This document shows, one piece after another, positions 1 through 4,899 of a stretch of 8,688 nucleotides of DNA (its first letter is position 1; each line of letters starts with the position of its first letter). The DNA lies in NCBI GenBank assembly GCA_038230695.1, contig JBBRMT010000209.1:1-8688 (forward strand), written 5' to 3'. Made by a program: the position numbers and the translations under genes. The stretch is from QHBQ01 sp038230695 (lineage in GTDB: Bacteria > Chloroflexota > Chloroflexia > QHBQ01). The notes beneath the pieces are model-generated. The model had not been told where the DNA came from, did no database searches, and was given only the letters and a program-made list of their open reading frames with translations.

Positions 1-490
1 AGCTATCAACCGTGTAGATGTAATTGGGCTGCACCCTTGCTACGTTGGGGTCGGCTTGCAAGACGGCAGCAGCGGCGGCCAGGTCGCTGCCAGCGGGAAG
101 GTTAAGCTGGTAGCTGGTAATGCCAGGCCAGATTTGGTAGCCGCTATATGCGCCGACGCGGGCGAACAGGTCGCGCAGGGTGGTGGAGTGGGCGGTCAGC
201 AGGGTGAGGCCAGTGCTGGCATCGGGGTGCAGGCCAAGCGCGAACTCCACACTGGGGTCGCTCATCGCGGCGCGGTCGCGGGCGAAGGCTGCGGCGGGCA
301 TCGCCCCCGGCTTAAGCGTAACCAGCAATTGATCGCTGCGATGCGGCGCGGTAAGGTCGAGCGCCGAGACAGTAGTCGGTGGGGTGACAATTGTGGTAGG
401 GGCAGCGTGGGCAAAGCTGACCGAGGGGAGCAGCAGGGCAACGGTGGCAACGATGACGGCCAGCAGTTGCAATCGTTTCGGCAAGAGCAT
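1..490 (-). CDS. Secreted subtilisin-like (S8) serine protease precursor, N-terminal part, cut by window edge
   Basis: Open reading frame of 163 codons that runs off the left edge of the window without a stop. The ATG at 488-490 is preceded by GGAGAG (complement of 498-503) with a 7-nt spacing. Residues 1-29 form a clear Sec signal peptide: K5-R6, a hydrophobic core at about 7-24, and an AHA site predicting cleavage after A29. Residues 50-163 look like the inhibitory propeptide of fervidolysin/thermitase-like subtilases: a QLLVTLKPG strand, a middle segment with paired alpha/beta pattern, then SYQLNLPAG, and finally a VARVQPNYIYT strand, which in this family ends the prodomain just before the mature enzyme. 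The catalytic Asp/His/Ser lie outside the window, so the peptidase call rests on the propeptide pattern only. It would be exported and mature outside the cell. It could instead be another secreted protein with a subtilase-type inhibitor domain. Transcription starts from a promoter inside the upstream HIT gene. Confidence 0.68.
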   Translation of the reverse strand, partial: MLLPKRLQLLAVIVATVALLLPSVSFAHAAPTTIVTPPTTVSALDLTAPHRSDQLLVTLKPGAMPAAAFARDRAAMSDPSVEFALGLHPDASTGLTLLTAHSTTLRDLFARVGAYSGYQIWPGITSYQLNLPAGSDLAAAAAVLQADPNVARVQPNYIYTVDS

Positions 491-531
491 TGGGTAACTC
501 TCCATTATCTTCTAGCCAGGGTTGGCTGGTG

Positions 532-550
532 TCTTGATGTTATGTCAAGA
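532..550. promoter_or_regulatory. Operator-like inverted repeat at the protease transcription start
   Basis: TCTTGA (532-537) and TCAAGA (545-550) form a perfect 6-bp dyad with a 7-nt centre. It lies exactly at the predicted +1 region of the protease promoter and covers the HIT stop codon. It could be a repressor site or a 5'-end hairpin of the protease mRNA; the sequence does not decide. Confidence 0.35.
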
Positions 551-1078
551 TAGAGCTATTGTATCCGCAGTTGGTGGCGCTGTCAAGTGGTAAAACGAGC
601 GGATCGGGTTCGGGGTTGCGGTTTCTGTAGGGACGAACCGTTGTTCGCCCTGGTGGGATGCAAGTAACAGGTTTTCGCGGATGCGGACGGCCCAGCCTTC
701 CAGTTGCTCGGCGTTGGCGGGGAGGTCATCCCAGTTGATGCGGTAGCCGTCGTGGGCCTCGCGGGTGAGGATGTGAACATGGAGGTGGTCAACCGTCTGG
801 CCTGCCTCGCGGCCATTGTTCTGCAAGATGCTCATCGCCGCTGGGTTCAGCCCGGCCTTGACCGCACGGGCAAGATGGGCGGTGACGCTGAACAGTCGGG
901 CGTAAGCTTCGGGGTCTATCTCGAACAGGTTGGCAGCGTGCTGGCGCGGCACGATCAGCACATGGCCCGGCACGGTCTGGGTGCGGTCCATGAAAGCGAT
1001 GGTGTCATCATCCTCATAGACAAAGGTGGCAGGGATGCTGCCCTCGACGATCGAGCAGAATACGCAGTCGGCGGCCAT
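545..1078 (-). CDS. HIT (histidine triad) family nucleotide-binding hydrolase with a C-terminal extension
   Basis: 177 residues. HIT proteins bind nucleotides and hydrolyse or transfer nucleoside phosphoramidates or dinucleoside polyphosphates through a histidine triad; here it is HLHVHIL with H98, H100 and H102, H100 being the expected nucleophile. C5 and C8 (CVFC) form the N-terminal zinc CxxC typical of the Hint/Fhit-like bacterial branch, with H47 and H98 as likely partner ligands. The core HIT fold ends near residue 138 (RIREN). Bacterial HIT proteins are usually about 110-145 residues, so residues 140-177 are extra. They are encoded by a copy of an interspersed palindrome (residues 143-151) and by the promoter of the next gene, so they look like intergenic DNA read as protein after loss of an earlier stop. 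ATG at 1078 has AAAGGAG (complement of 1089-1095) 10 nt upstream and an extended -10 promoter. The protein is cytoplasmic and its exact substrate cannot be told. Confidence 0.93.
   Translation of the reverse strand: MAADCVFCSIVEGSIPATFVYEDDDTIAFMDRTQTVPGHVLIVPRQHAANLFEIDPEAYARLFSVTAHLARAVKAGLNPAAMSILQNNGREAGQTVDHLHVHILTREAHDGYRINWDDLPANAEQLEGWAVRIRENLLLASHQGEQRFVPTETATPNPIRSFYHLTAPPTADTIALS
558..586 (-). promoter_or_regulatory. Sigma70-type promoter for the protease gene, inside the HIT reading frame
   Basis: On the minus strand TTGACA (complement of 581-586) and TACAAT (complement of 558-563) are separated by 17 bp: a perfect -35 and a one-mismatch -10. The predicted start is near 551, giving a leader of about 60 nt before the ATG at 490. 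The promoter overlaps the last dozen codons of the HIT gene (stop at 545). Confidence 0.7.
627..650. repeat. Interspersed palindromic (REP-like) repeat, copy 1, within the HIT 3' end
   Basis: This matches the copy at 1912-1935 over 24 bases with a single difference (A633 against G). Its arms are GGACGAAC (631-638) and GTTCGCCC (643-650) around a CGTT loop. On the plus strand position 633 gives an A-C mismatch, but in the HIT mRNA (minus strand) it is a G-U wobble, so the 8-bp hairpin remains. It encodes HIT residues 143-151. Confidence 0.7.
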
Positions 1079-1117
1079 ACGGGCAAGTCTCCTTTCGACA
1101 ATAAATACATCTTACCG

Positions 1118-1147
1118 ATTATACCAGAAGCGGAGTAACTTTGACAA
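1118..1147 (-). promoter_or_regulatory. Extended -10 promoter for the HIT gene
   Basis: Minus strand: -35 TTGTCA (complement of 1142-1147; 5 of 6 consensus), 18-bp spacer, -10 TATAAT (complement of 1118-1123) preceded by TGG, an extended -10. The predicted start is near 1111, about 33 nt before the HIT ATG. Its -35 overlaps that of the divergent tRNA promoter by five bases. Confidence 0.72.
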
Positions 1148-1170
1148 AAGGGGGCAACCCAGCGTATAAT
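1141..1170 (+). promoter_or_regulatory. Consensus sigma70-type promoter of the tRNA gene
   Basis: TTGACA (1141-1146) and TATAAT (1165-1170), both perfect consensus, are separated by 18 bp. The predicted start is about 1177, five bases before the mature tRNA 5' end. A perfect promoter fits a stable-RNA gene. Confidence 0.85.
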
Positions 1171-1181
1171 AGTGGAGCAAT

Positions 1182-1256
1182 GGGCCGTTAGCTCAACGGC
1201 AGAGCGCGGGACTCATAATCCCTCGGTTGCAGGTTCGAATCCTGCACGGCCCACCA
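1182..1256 (+). tRNA. tRNA with anticodon CAT: probably tRNA-Ile2 (lysidine-modified), otherwise elongator tRNA-Met
   Basis: Full cloverleaf with encoded CCA. Acceptor GGGCCGT (1182-1188) pairs with ACGGCCC (1246-1252); A1253 is the discriminator and CCA is 1254-1256. D stem GCTC/GAGC with loop AACGGCA; anticodon stem 1207-1211/1219-1223 with loop CTCATAA (anticodon CAT at 1214-1216); 5-nt variable loop; T arm GCAGG/CCTGC with loop TTCGAAT. The first anticodon-stem pair is a C-U mismatch. It is not the initiator: it has a G1-C72 pair and lacks three G-C pairs next to the anticodon loop. C4-G69 and C5-G68 match the acceptor pairs used by E. coli TilS to select tRNA-Ile2, whereas E. coli elongator Met has U4-A69, so Ile2 is favoured but not proven. 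It has its own promoter and terminator. Confidence 0.95.
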
Positions 1257-1271
1257 ATGCTGCCTGCGGCG

Positions 1272-1306
1272 GAATGTAGAATTGTGAATGTTGAATGTTA
1301 AATTGG
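1272..1306. repeat. Heptanucleotide tandem repeat (STRR-like), GAATGTT type
   Basis: Five consecutive 7-bp units: GAATGTA, GAATTGT, GAATGTT, GAATGTT, AAATTGG. Two are identical and the others diverged. It lies in the 3' trailer of the tRNA transcript before the terminator. Heptamer repeats of this kind are known from cyanobacteria and are common between genes in filamentous Chloroflexota. Confidence 0.6.
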
Positions 1307-1346
1307 GTAGCAGATAGTTCAAGATTGATGGTTGTTGAGGTGTTGG

Positions 1347-1374
1347 CCCTCGTCCTGGTGATGAGGGTTTTTTT
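1347..1374 (+). terminator. Rho-independent terminator of the tRNA transcript
   Basis: Stem CCCTCGTC (1347-1354) with GATGAGGG (1360-1367), 8 bp including one G-U pair, 5-nt loop CTGGT, followed by seven T (1368-1374). Confidence 0.88.
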
Positions 1375-1393
1375 GTTGCCCGTGGCGCAGCTA

Positions 1394-1422
1394 TTGACAG
1401 AACGTTTGTTCTGATATACAAT
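1394..1422 (+). promoter_or_regulatory. Near-consensus promoter of the YCII-like gene
   Basis: TTGACA (1394-1399, perfect) and TACAAT (1417-1422, one mismatch) with an optimal 17-bp spacer. The predicted start is near 1429, leaving a leader of about 80 nt before the ATG at 1509. A LexA-like palindrome fills the spacer, so a bound repressor would block RNA polymerase. Confidence 0.8.
1398..1413. promoter_or_regulatory. LexA/SOS-box-like operator in the promoter spacer
   Basis: CAGAACGTTTGTTCTG: perfect 6-bp arms around GTTT, containing GAAC-N4-GTTC, the core of the Gram-positive SOS box (CGAAC-N4-GTTCG), a type also reported for a green non-sulfur bacterium. It sits between the -35 and -10, the classic position for repression. 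LexA itself is not in the window, so regulator identity is inferred. Confidence 0.6.
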
Positions 1423-1440
1423 GAGCTAGTGGAGGCAGCA

Positions 1441-1503
1441 GTGTATTATATGCAGCAGGGCTGTCCTCCAAGTATTGGTACAGCGAAACCCAGCGAAAGG
1501 TAA
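1441..1503 (+). CDS. Possible 20-codon leader ORF upstream of the YCII-like gene
   Basis: A GTG at 1441 lies 5 nt after GGAGG (1431-1435) and opens a 20-codon frame ending in TAA at 1501-1503; an in-frame ATG at 1450 would give 17 codons. The peptide (start MYYMQQGCPPS) is polar and matches nothing I know. The stop falls between the AAAGG (1496-1500) and the ATG (1509) of the next gene, as in a leader peptide that couples translation. GGAGGCAG (1431-1438) can pair with CTG-T-CCTCC (1461-1469), which would hide its ribosome binding site. It may be chance. Confidence 0.25.
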   Translation: MYYMQQGCPPSIGTAKPSER

Positions 1504-1508
1504 ATGCA

Positions 1509-1865
1509 ATGGCCCAGTATTTGTTGTTGATGCGCGGTGGTGAGGAAGCGTATATGAAAGCTACACCCGAAGAGCAGCAACGGATGTTGCAAACCTACAA
1601 CGCCTGGGGCGCAACTCTGGCGACTGCTTCCTGGGTGCGTGGCGGGCAACGGCTGAAGTCAGGTGGGCGGATGCTGCGCGGCAAGGGCGATGGTACGGTC
1701 ACAACCGACCCTCACATTGCGGTCGAGGACGGCATCGGCGCATACGTGATAATCGAGGCTGCCCACTACGATGCGGCAGAGGAAATTGCCATGGGTATAC
1801 CCACGCTGCCTCATGGCGGCGCGGTCGAGATCCGCGAGATTGATACTGGCGACCAATTGGAGTAA
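1509..1865 (+). CDS. YCII/DGPF-family (YciI-like) small protein
   Basis: 118 residues, the normal length of the ferredoxin-like YCII domain. It opens with the family's MAQYLLLMRG strand, followed by the TPEEQQRMLQTYNAWGATL helix and a GG-LK loop (46-53). Then comes a strand at about 62-68, the GAYVIIEAAHYDAAEEIAMGIP helix region (77-98) and a closing GGAVEIREI strand (103-111). The usual DGPF signature after the third strand is replaced by TTDPHIAVEDG (65-75), so it is a divergent member. The biochemical role of most such proteins is unknown; family members have been linked to ECF sigma factor operons and to small-molecule chemistry, neither visible here. ATG at 1509 has AAAGG 8 nt upstream. 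The promoter with a LexA-like box suggests damage-responsive expression (inference). It is monocistronic and convergent with the histidine kinase. Confidence 0.85.
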   Translation: MAQYLLLMRGGEEAYMKATPEEQQRMLQTYNAWGATLATASWVRGGQRLKSGGRMLRGKGDGTVTTDPHIAVEDGIGAYVIIEAAHYDAAEEIAMGIPTLPHGGAVEIREIDTGDQLE

Positions 1866-1911
1866 TAGCATCAATTCTCAGAAAGTATTTGAAAAGCCGT
1901 TGCGTGGTTTT

Positions 1912-1939
1912 GTAGGGGCGAACCGTTGTTCGCCCTTTT
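1912..1939 (+). terminator. Palindromic interspersed repeat, copy 2, acting as terminator of the YCII-like gene
   Basis: Perfect 8-bp hairpin GGGCGAAC (1916-1923), CGTT loop, GTTCGCCC (1928-1935), followed by TTTT (1936-1939). It is the second copy of the repeat found in the HIT 3' end and lies 50 bases after the YCII-like stop. Only the plus-strand side carries a T run, so it should serve the YCII-like gene rather than the convergent kinase. Confidence 0.65.
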
Positions 1940-1951
1940 CTGACACTTTCT

Positions 1952-1965
1952 CAGCACTCAGCACT
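1952..1965. repeat. Heptanucleotide repeat CAGCACT x2, providing the kinase stop codon
   Basis: Two exact CAGCACT units. Read on the minus strand (GAGTGCTGA) they supply the last codons, Glu-Cys, and the TGA stop of the histidine kinase. The same heptamer recurs at 8432-8466. Confidence 0.6.
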
Positions 1966-4441
1966 CGCTCCCCGGCAGCAACGTCTCGATATTGTCCACC
2001 ACCTGGCGGGCTAGCTGGTCGCGCTCTACGCTGGCTTTTTGCATGGTGTGCTGCGCGGTGGCTGCCAACTCACGGCGCTCGGTGGGGGTCAAGGCTTTGG
2101 CGGTCAGCACCAACACGGGCAGACTACGTAGGCGGGGGTCGGGCGACTGACGCAGGCTGCGTAGCACCTCGAAGCCATCCACCAACGGCAGCACCAAGTC
2201 GAGGATGACAATGGTGGGCGGGTCGGCGGCGATGCGCTCCAAAGCAAGCTGGCCGTTGCCCGCCTCGCGCACCTGCCAGCCCGCATCGCTGAGGACACCG
2301 CGCAGCAACTCGCGCAGGTCGAGGTCATCATCCACCACCATTACGGAGCGTCCCATCTCGCGTGATCCGATGATGCGTTCCATTGCGGTCAGCAATTGTT
2401 CGCGCTCGATGGGCTTGACCAGGTAATCGTTGGCCCCCAGGCTATAACCGAAACGCTTGTTGTCTACAATGCTAACTATTACGACCGGGATCGCGGCGGT
2501 ATCAGGGTTGGATTTCAGTTGGTTGAGGATGCTCCAGCCGTCGGCGCGGGGCAGGTTGATATCCAGGGTAATCGCGGCAGGGCGCAACTCGCGGGCCAGG
2601 GCGGCCACTTGCTGACCATCGTTGACTGTGGCGGCGCGATAACCCGCATCGCCCAGCATGGTAACTAGAATCTGGCTGAAGTCTGGATCATCCTCGACTA
2701 CCAGAACAAGTGGCGCGTCAGGTCCGGCATATCCGTGGATTCGGGCAGGCGCAACAACCTGCGGCAATGGGGGTTTGTCAATAGTGGCAAGCGAGGCGGA
2801 CCGCTCATCGGCAAGTGGCAGGGTGAAGCTGATGGTTGTGCCTTCGCCTTCCCCCTTGCTGGTGGCGAGGATGCGCCCGCCGTGTAGTTCGACCAGCCGC
2901 TTGCTGATTGCCAGGCCCAGGCCCGCGCCGCCAAAACGCCGCGTGCTAGAGCTTTCCACCTGATAGAAGCGGTCCCAGATGCGCTCAAGCTGGTCATTGG
3001 CGAGGCCAATGCCGCTATCAATCACCTGCACCGCCAGCATTACCCGTTCGCCAGAGTCGGCAGCCTCCGCCGGGGTGAGCAACGAGGCCCGCACCGTGAC
3101 GCTACCTTCTTCGGGGGTGAACTTGACCGCGTTGGATAGCAAATTGCTGAGGATCTGGTTGACCCGCTGCTCATCGGCCCAGGCCAGGGGCAGATCGGGC
3201 ATAACCAACTGGCTCAACTGGATATGTTTGTGGTCGGCGGTGGGCTGGATGCTGGATAGCGCATAGCCAATTGCCGCGCTGAGATCGAGAGCGCGGAACT
3301 CCAGGCCCAGTATACCAACTTCCAGGCGCGAAACATCGAGCAGATCGTTGACCAGGGTGAGCAGGCGCTGGGCATTACTACGAATCGCCTCTTGCTGCTG
3401 CTGCTGGCGTTCGGGCAGGTTGCCACGCCGCAGCAGGATGTCACTGTAGCCCAAAATCGAAGCAAGCGGGGTACGCAATTCGTGGCTGATGTTGGCGATG
3501 AACTCGTCACGAACGCGCTCGGCAGCGCGGGCATCAGTTATATCGCGCATCACCATCAGGCCGCCGCTCAATTCGCCACGCTCATCGAGTAGCGGCGCGG
3601 CGCTGAACATTACCGCTCGCACCTGCCCATCATTACGGTGGATAAGGATAGTAGCATCAGTGACTACCTTGCGCTGATAAAGGGCGGTATAGAGCGGCAG
3701 CCGCTCGGTAGGGTAACGTTCCCCGCTGGCGGTATAGAGATTGTAGACCTCGGCGTGAACGCTCAGGTCGGCAGTCTGCGTAGCAGGGCGACCGAGGATC
3801 GCTTCGCCCTGGGGGTTGAGGCGCACAATGCGACCCTCAGTGTCGCTAATCGCCACCCCATCCACCATCTCGCTGATTACGGTGTTAAGTTCGGCGCTAC
3901 GGGCGGCGGCTTGCTGCAAGGCGGTGGTAAGCTGCTCGTTGCCGCTGGCAAGCTGAGTATAAAGAATCGCGTTGTGGGCAATCGCGCTGAAGAAGAAAGC
4001 CAGCGAAGTAAGCGCCTGTTCCTGCTTACGATTGACCTTCAAACCCTTCTTCTCATCGGTATATAGCTCCACCGCGCCGAGACCGCGCTCCTGAAACATC
4101 AAGGGCAACAACAGCGCAGCGGCGAACTCACGAACCATCCCCACTGGGGGCGTATCGGCATCGAGCAACACGTAAACCGGACGACCTGCTTTGATTACCG
4201 CATCTGCGCCGCTGCCCGCATAAGGGAACACGCCCAACGCCAACCCCGGCCCCTCGCCCACCTGGGCGGCAACGCGGCATTTTTCGCCGCTCTCGTCCAA
4301 CAGAATGAGGCGGGCATAGCGATGCGCCGCGAACTCTGCCACCTCTGACGCAAAGGCGGCAAAGCTGTCGCGCAACTCCAACCCGGCGCTCACCAGGCGG
4401 GCAATCCGCTCGTTTACTTTGGGGGTAATCGTCTGCAGCAT
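1958..4441 (-). CDS. Hybrid sensor histidine kinase: GAF-PAS-HisKA-HATPase_c-REC-REC
   Basis: 827 residues, no membrane segment, so a cytoplasmic two-component sensor. A GAF-type domain (about 10-160) is followed by a coiled linker (165-190), a PAS domain (190-305: VISEMVDGVAISD through GGLMVMRDITD) and HisKA with the H-box ISHELRTPL, phospho-acceptor H320. The ATPase domain (385-543) has the N-box NQILSNLLSNAVKF (N433, N437), G1 box DSGIGL (D475) and G2 box GGAGLGLAI (504-512). REC1 (578-692) has acidic pocket E583/D584/D585, phosphosite D627, S657 and K676. REC2 (699-815) has D704/D705, phosphosite D748, T780 and K802. All catalytic residues are present. A CAG/CAA run gives five glutamines (346-350) between the HisKA helices. 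ATG at 4441 has GGAG 9 nt upstream. No partner regulator or output gene is adjacent, so the signal and target are unknown; it may pass phosphate to a distant phosphotransfer protein. The C-terminal codons come from a heptamer repeat. Confidence 0.96.
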   Translation of the reverse strand: MLQTITPKVNERIARLVSAGLELRDSFAAFASEVAEFAAHRYARLILLDESGEKCRVAAQVGEGPGLALGVFPYAGSGADAVIKAGRPVYVLLDADTPPVGMVREFAAALLLPLMFQERGLGAVELYTDEKKGLKVNRKQEQALTSLAFFFSAIAHNAILYTQLASGNEQLTTALQQAAARSAELNTVISEMVDGVAISDTEGRIVRLNPQGEAILGRPATQTADLSVHAEVYNLYTASGERYPTERLPLYTALYQRKVVTDATILIHRNDGQVRAVMFSAAPLLDERGELSGGLMVMRDITDARAAERVRDEFIANISHELRTPLASILGYSDILLRRGNLPERQQQQQEAIRSNAQRLLTLVNDLLDVSRLEVGILGLEFRALDLSAAIGYALSSIQPTADHKHIQLSQLVMPDLPLAWADEQRVNQILSNLLSNAVKFTPEEGSVTVRASLLTPAEAADSGERVMLAVQVIDSGIGLANDQLERIWDRFYQVESSSTRRFGGAGLGLAISKRLVELHGGRILATSKGEGEGTTISFTLPLADERSASLATIDKPPLPQVVAPARIHGYAGPDAPLVLVVEDDPDFSQILVTMLGDAGYRAATVNDGQQVAALARELRPAAITLDINLPRADGWSILNQLKSNPDTAAIPVVIVSIVDNKRFGYSLGANDYLVKPIEREQLLTAMERIIGSREMGRSVMVVDDDLDLRELLRGVLSDAGWQVREAGNGQLALERIAADPPTIVILDLVLPLVDGFEVLRSLRQSPDPRLRSLPVLVLTAKALTPTERRELAATAQHTMQKASVERDQLARQVVDNIETLLPGSEC

Positions 4442-4588
4442 CTCCCTTCGCTCCGCTACATAAATAAAATAGGCGCTACTCTACCTCTATACCCTTGCAA
4501 GCCCTGTACCAACAATCCCCACTTCAGCGTTTTCCCACTATTTGGTTGAGGCAATCTGGCAAATTCGCAGAAATTGATGGCGCAAACT

Positions 4589-4606
4589 ACTTGCAAATCC
4601 GCAAGT
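4589..4606. promoter_or_regulatory. Operator-like dyad overlapping a promoter
   Basis: ACTTGC (4589-4594), six bases, GCAAGT (4601-4606): a perfect 6-bp dyad covering the -35 and half the spacer of the promoter at 4591-4619. Size and position fit a dimeric repressor or activator site for the exporter leader transcript. No regulator gene is adjacent. Between the kinase start and this site (4442-4588) I see nothing beyond the kinase ribosome binding site. Confidence 0.4.
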
Positions 4607-4619
4607 TGTGTGTTATAAT
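4591..4619 (+). promoter_or_regulatory. Extended -10 promoter for the structured leader / exporter transcript
   Basis: -35 TTGCAA (4591-4596; 4 of 6), 17-bp spacer, extended -10 TGT followed by TATAAT (4614-4619), perfect. Predicted start near 4626. I find no comparable promoter between here and the exporter at 5030, so this may supply the whole leader plus exporter. Confidence 0.65.
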
Positions 4620-4625
4620 GTGCAG

Positions 4626-4767
4626 GTACGCAAGGCACAACAGACTCGGTCTCGCACGCGACGACGTTCCACCACTTCCAGGTTGGCGCGTGCCTGACCA
4701 CCCTGACTTATCCAATATCCTTCCAATCAGCAAGGGGCTGGCGAAAATAATCGCCAGCCCCTTCTTT
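4626..4767 (+). ncRNA. Candidate structured RNA (sRNA or transcription attenuator) ending at an intrinsic terminator
   Basis: About 140 nt between an extended -10 promoter and a perfect terminator hairpin, with no convincing reading frame. Predicted pairings by eye: CAGGTACGC (4623-4631) with GCGTGCCTG (4688-4696), 9 bp with one G-U, whose first bases lie at or just before the predicted start; AGAC/GTCT (4642-4652); and a competing helix GCACGCG (4654-4660) with CGCGTGC (4687-4693). GGTTGGCG (4681-4688) can also pair with CGCCAGCC (4752-4759) in the terminator's 3' arm, an antiterminator-like alternative. I do not recognise a known RNA family. It may be a free sRNA or the 5' end of the exporter mRNA. 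Confidence 0.42.
4732..4767 (+). terminator. Intrinsic terminator with a perfect 13-bp stem
   Basis: AAGGGGCTGGCGA (4732-4744), loop AAATAA, TCGCCAGCCCCTT (4751-4763), then CTTTA. The stem is perfect but the T run is short, which fits a regulated or partial terminator. From here to 4880 I see no gene or clear promoter. Confidence 0.7.
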
Positions 4768-4899
4768 ATGCCCGATCGCTACATACCCTACTTTCGGCTG
4801 ATGCGTGAAGGAATGATAATCGGCTATGCTAGGGCAAGCCCGCATCTAGCGCGGCCAAGCTAACCGACAAATATCTATTTACTACAGGAGGCCAACACC

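Noticed and set aside
56..553. Plus-strand 165-residue frame at the left end
   Set aside because: It is a shadow of the minus-strand protease precursor, whose signal peptide, ribosome binding site and propeptide pattern are coherent.
1188..1421. Minus-strand 77-residue frame ending in a QDSNLQPRDYESRALP-like sequence
   Set aside because: It is the antisense of the tRNA gene, a well-known false protein, and it also covers the terminator and part of the next promoter.
4620..4697. Arginine-rich 25-codon frame reminiscent of ribosomal protein bL32 or its remnant
   Set aside because: The GTG lies before the predicted transcription start, there is no ribosome binding site, and the likeness is only basic composition followed by in-frame stops; the RNA reading explains the region better.
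4456..4701. Minus-strand 81-residue frame upstream of the kinase
   Set aside because: No ribosome binding site, no recognisable pattern, and it is antisense to the promoter and candidate RNA.
4495..4863. Plus-strand 122-residue frame between the kinase and the exporter
   Set aside because: It runs through a promoter, a perfect terminator hairpin and structured RNA, has no ribosome binding site and shows no family pattern.
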